64,000 nucleotides of DNA from Paenibacillus sp. NAIST15-1 (GTDB lineage: Bacteria > Bacillota > Bacilli > Paenibacillales > Paenibacillaceae), in NCBI RefSeq assembly GCF_001894745.1, contig NZ_BBYF01000005.1, positions 372,001-436,000 on the forward strand, written 5' to 3'. Below, piece by piece: positions 61,637-64,000 of the stretch. The position numbers and the translations under genes were made by a program. The notes beneath the pieces are model-generated. The model was given only the letters and a program-made list of their open reading frames with translations. It made no database searches and was not told the origin of the DNA. Position 1 is the stretch's first letter, and the number at the start of each line of letters is the position of its first letter.

Positions 61637-63304
61637 TTAAAAGTTTGTAGGTATGCTGATAATTGCATCTTTGGAACTGTTCTCCATCATCCGTTGTGAT
61701 TTGTCCCAGGAGACAAACTCTCTTGGTGTTGTTCCTACATCTCGCTTAAATAGTTTAATAAAATAGCTTTTGTTCGAATAACCGAGCAAATCTGAGATTT
61801 CCTCTACCGTTTTGTTCGATTGCAGCAGAAGCTCCTTGGCCTTCTGAAGTTTAACTCGATTCACATACTCAATAAAATTGATATTCAGCTCTCGCTTAAA
61901 CAGCCGACTGAAATAACTCGAGTTGAGATTCAAATAGCTGGCCATCTCCTCCAGCGTTATCCGCTCCGACACATGCTGAATGACATATTGCTGCGCCTTA
62001 ATCACTTCCGGACGCGAAGATATCGTAATCTTACTTAACTTAGCAGCCATACGCGATAAGTAGTCTAGGAACCACTCCGATAAATGCGACAAGGTTACGA
62101 TTTGGCTTATTGTTAAATAGAGCTTCTCATCGGAAAACTCGCTTTGAAAATGAAGTGTAACTTTTATTTTCATATGTAAATCCAAAAGTAATTGCAGTAC
62201 CCATTCTTTTACATAATCAGGATGGAAATGAGAGGCTTTCACCCAATTCGACCAATCTTGTATCGTCACCACGAGTCCAGACTGATTCTTAGCTGCTATA
62301 TGCTCGCTAATCATGGAATAATACTTTGCATACTCTTGATACATATCAATTTTGCTGAATTCTCGATTCGACCATGTACTCACGCTGGATTCTGCACTAT
62401 AAAATCGATGCTCCAGCTCCTGCAGCATAGGAAGCAGAGCATCTTGGATTTCTTTAGGTTTGCTTACCGTTCGACCAATGAAACCGGATACATAGATTTT
62501 TAAGTACTGTTTGATGTTTGTAATGCAGGTCTGCATCATGTGATACACATATGACTGCTCAACACTCGGATCATCCGTTAAATAGAGAACAACCAAGTCG
62601 CGATTATTGTAGTTAAAAATAACGAAATTCCCTTTATCACTCAAAATCTCCTGAAGTACATTCTCCACTGCAAAAATAATCGTATGATCATTCAATCTGT
62701 GCACACGACTCATCTCATTCAACCGATCTACAGAGAGGATCATGGTGACGTACTGTTTTGATTGAAGATTAATGCCATTTATTCCTGCCTTTTCAATCCA
62801 AGCATGCTTCGACCAGGAATTTTGATATAGGGTATCCTTCAAAAACTTGCTTCTGACAGCAGTCTGATTCAATTTGCCTAATTGCTTGTAATGTTGAAAT
62901 TCAGCCAATTTATCCTGTTGGGAGCCTAATCGATGGGTTATCTTCTTTAAAATCTGCTCTATTTGCTCCACTTCCAAGCTTTCCTTCAAAATATAGTCCT
63001 GAACATTCAACTTAAGCGCTTGTTGAGCGTAATGAAATTCATCATGGCAGGAGATAATAATCGCCGCAAAGTCAGGGTTAATTGAGCTATACTCCTCAAT
63101 CAGTTCGAGTCCATTCATTCTCGGCATGCCAATATCCGTAATCACGATATCAGGCAATCGCTCGAACATACGAATCGCTTCCAACGCTTCTAACCCATTG
63201 GAATACGTACCGAGTAATTCGATGTGAAGCTGTTTCCATTTGACGGCTTGAGACAAATATTGAAGAACAGGGTAATCATCATCTACTACAATCGCTGTAA
63301 ACAT
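61637..63304 (-). CDS. Two-component response regulator, AraC type
   Basis: A 555-residue YesN-like regulator. Receiver: IVVDDDYPVL, phospho-acceptor Asp in DIVITDIGMPRMNG (near 55), then SCHDEFHYAQQALKLNVQDYILK. A long central domain (about 140-440) is unique. C-terminal AraC HTH pair: ITLEEMASYLNLNSSYFSRLFKREL and VEEISDLLGYSNKSYFIKLFKRDVG. Its start lies 6 bases after the kinase stop. It probably activates the GH88 operon and genes beyond the right edge. Confidence 0.9.
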   Translation of the reverse strand: MFTAIVVDDDYPVLQYLSQAVKWKQLHIELLGTYSNGLEALEAIRMFERLPDIVITDIGMPRMNGLELIEEYSSINPDFAAIIISCHDEFHYAQQALKLNVQDYILKESLEVEQIEQILKKITHRLGSQQDKLAEFQHYKQLGKLNQTAVRSKFLKDTLYQNSWSKHAWIEKAGINGINLQSKQYVTMILSVDRLNEMSRVHRLNDHTIIFAVENVLQEILSDKGNFVIFNYNNRDLVVLYLTDDPSVEQSYVYHMMQTCITNIKQYLKIYVSGFIGRTVSKPKEIQDALLPMLQELEHRFYSAESSVSTWSNREFSKIDMYQEYAKYYSMISEHIAAKNQSGLVVTIQDWSNWVKASHFHPDYVKEWVLQLLLDLHMKIKVTLHFQSEFSDEKLYLTISQIVTLSHLSEWFLDYLSRMAAKLSKITISSRPEVIKAQQYVIQHVSERITLEEMASYLNLNSSYFSRLFKRELNINFIEYVNRVKLQKAKELLLQSNKTVEEISDLLGYSNKSYFIKLFKRDVGTTPREFVSWDKSQRMMENSSKDAIISIPTNF

Positions 63305-63310
63305 GCAGCT

Positions 63311-64000
63311 TCACTCCACTTCACGGTTTACTTGGGGTAATTGAAGCGTAACTGTTGTTCCTACATCAGCTTCACTGTTAATCCGCATCAGAAACTTTTC
63401 TCCATATATTAATTTCAATCGCTGGTAAACATTCGTCACGCCAATGCCAGAGAAGCTTGATTTGTTAGGCGCAGCACCTCCCTGCCCATTCTCAAGTTTG
63501 GTTATCAATTCTTGTAATCGTTCTGATGTCATTCCGACGCCATTATCATGAATCTTAATCAGGAGGCTGCTTTCTTCTTCCAGCTTTACCGTATACGATT
63601 CGATTTCAATTTGGCCGCCATACTGATGAAACCCATGAATGATAGCGTTTTCGATTATCGGTTGGATCATAAATCGAGGAACTAAGACGTGGTCACTGCT
63701 CACGGCAATTTTCTCGACCAATTGAACCTGATTTGCATGCCTGAAATTCATCAAACGTATATAATGCTGAATGGTCTCGACCTCGTCGTGAAGCGATATC
63801 CATTCATTATCCCGATTAATGGTCATCCGAAGCAATGAGGATAACGAACCGATTAACTTCGCATTCTCTTCATCGCCGCGAATCAGAATGTTTAAGCGAA
63901 TCGAATTCAACAGATTGAACATGAAATGCGGATTAATTTGTGCTTGAAGCATCTCCAGCTCTGCTTTGCGCTTCTGCGTCTGCTCAAGCGTAATCTGTTC
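63311..64000 (-). CDS. Sensor histidine kinase (YesM-like), 3' part only
   Basis: The reading frame is open to the right edge, so only the last 229 residues are seen. They contain the His_kinase block LQAQINPHFMFNLLNSIRLN with the phospho-His, a coiled-coil segment before it (EQTQKRKAELEM), and a HATPase domain with IENAIIHGF, HDNGVGM and GIGVTNVYQRLKLIYG. Membrane and sensor domains lie outside the window. It pairs with the response regulator 6 bases downstream. Confidence 0.9.
   Translation of the reverse strand, partial: EQITLEQTQKRKAELEMLQAQINPHFMFNLLNSIRLNILIRGDEENAKLIGSLSSLLRMTINRDNEWISLHDEVETIQHYIRLMNFRHANQVQLVEKIAVSSDHVLVPRFMIQPIIENAIIHGFHQYGGQIEIESYTVKLEEESSLLIKIHDNGVGMTSERLQELITKLENGQGGAAPNKSSFSGIGVTNVYQRLKLIYGEKFLMRINSEADVGTTVTLQLPQVNREVE

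Noticed and set aside
1-64000. CRISPR array, tRNA, rRNA, intact insertion sequence or prophage
   Set aside because: No regularly spaced 24-40 base repeats, cloverleaf-like sequences, transposase genes or phage structural genes were seen. The only tandem array has 21-base periods without unique spacers.

Overview
The window looks like chromosomal DNA of a Paenibacillus-type endospore-forming Firmicute. This is judged from strong GGAGG-type ribosome binding sites, frequent TTG and GTG starts, a SpoVB-like flippase, a primary sigma factor nearly identical in its core to Bacillus SigA, YesM-type histidine kinases paired with AraC-type response regulators, GH87 and GH88 glycoside hydrolases, and an NRPS. 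No tRNA, rRNA, CRISPR array, intact insertion sequence or prophage is visible.

Layout. 1-4.6 kb: a one-module NRPS (C-A-T-E), with a possible next gene running off the left edge. 4.8-9.1 kb: secreted L,D-transpeptidase, a 5'-nucleotidase-family phosphoesterase and a secreted protein of unknown role. 9.3-11.3 kb: MarR regulator, membrane protein and NmrA-like reductase, tied together by two matching operators. 11.4-13.5 kb: an ECF41-type sigma factor operon with a recognisable ECF41 promoter. 13.7-22.3 kb: envelope and secreted proteins, a FusB-family EF-G-binding protein behind an elaborate leader, a DUF3626 protein, a YkoP-like protein and a secreted amidohydrolase. 22.4-28.1 kb: PASTA-containing PBP, CWC, DUF421 and VTT-domain proteins and a secreted protein.

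28.2-33 kb: a short UvrA paralogue divergent from a double-HTH MerR regulator, a GNAT acetyltransferase and an ECF sigma factor. 33.2-37.6 kb: a SigA paralogue without region 1.1, a candidate small RNA, an HxlR-controlled quinone-reductase/SDR pair, a lipoprotein, and the remnant of a histidine kinase. 37.6-42.7 kb: MarR regulator, hybrid-cluster protein, SDR, TagA-type glycosyltransferase and CDF metal transporter. 43-47.6 kb is the most accessory-looking stretch: nucleotidyltransferase, APH-like kinase, frameshifted MFS transporter, PadR regulator, gene fragments and a small repeat family. 47.8-52.7 kb: amidohydrolase, XapX, isochorismatase and two LysR regulators. 52.9-64 kb: two polysaccharide-use modules, each with its own YesM/AraC two-component system. 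One carries a lipoprotein solute-binding protein and a GH87 alpha-1,3-glucanase, the other a GH88 unsaturated glycuronyl hydrolase.

The most interesting signals are regulatory. A promoter, a 15-codon leader peptide, mutually exclusive pairings and a hairpin that hides the ribosome binding site precede the FusB-like gene. There is also a MarR operator pair, one copy placed between -35 and -10 of its own possibly leaderless gene; the ECF41 promoter; a promoter-terminator pair with no ORF next to the SigA paralogue; and a dispersed AGTCTA-N2-ACT repeat found as a 4-copy, 21-bp-period array and inside two hairpins. Starts were adjusted to the best ribosome binding site where the longest frame lacked one. 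All family calls come from reading the translations by eye.
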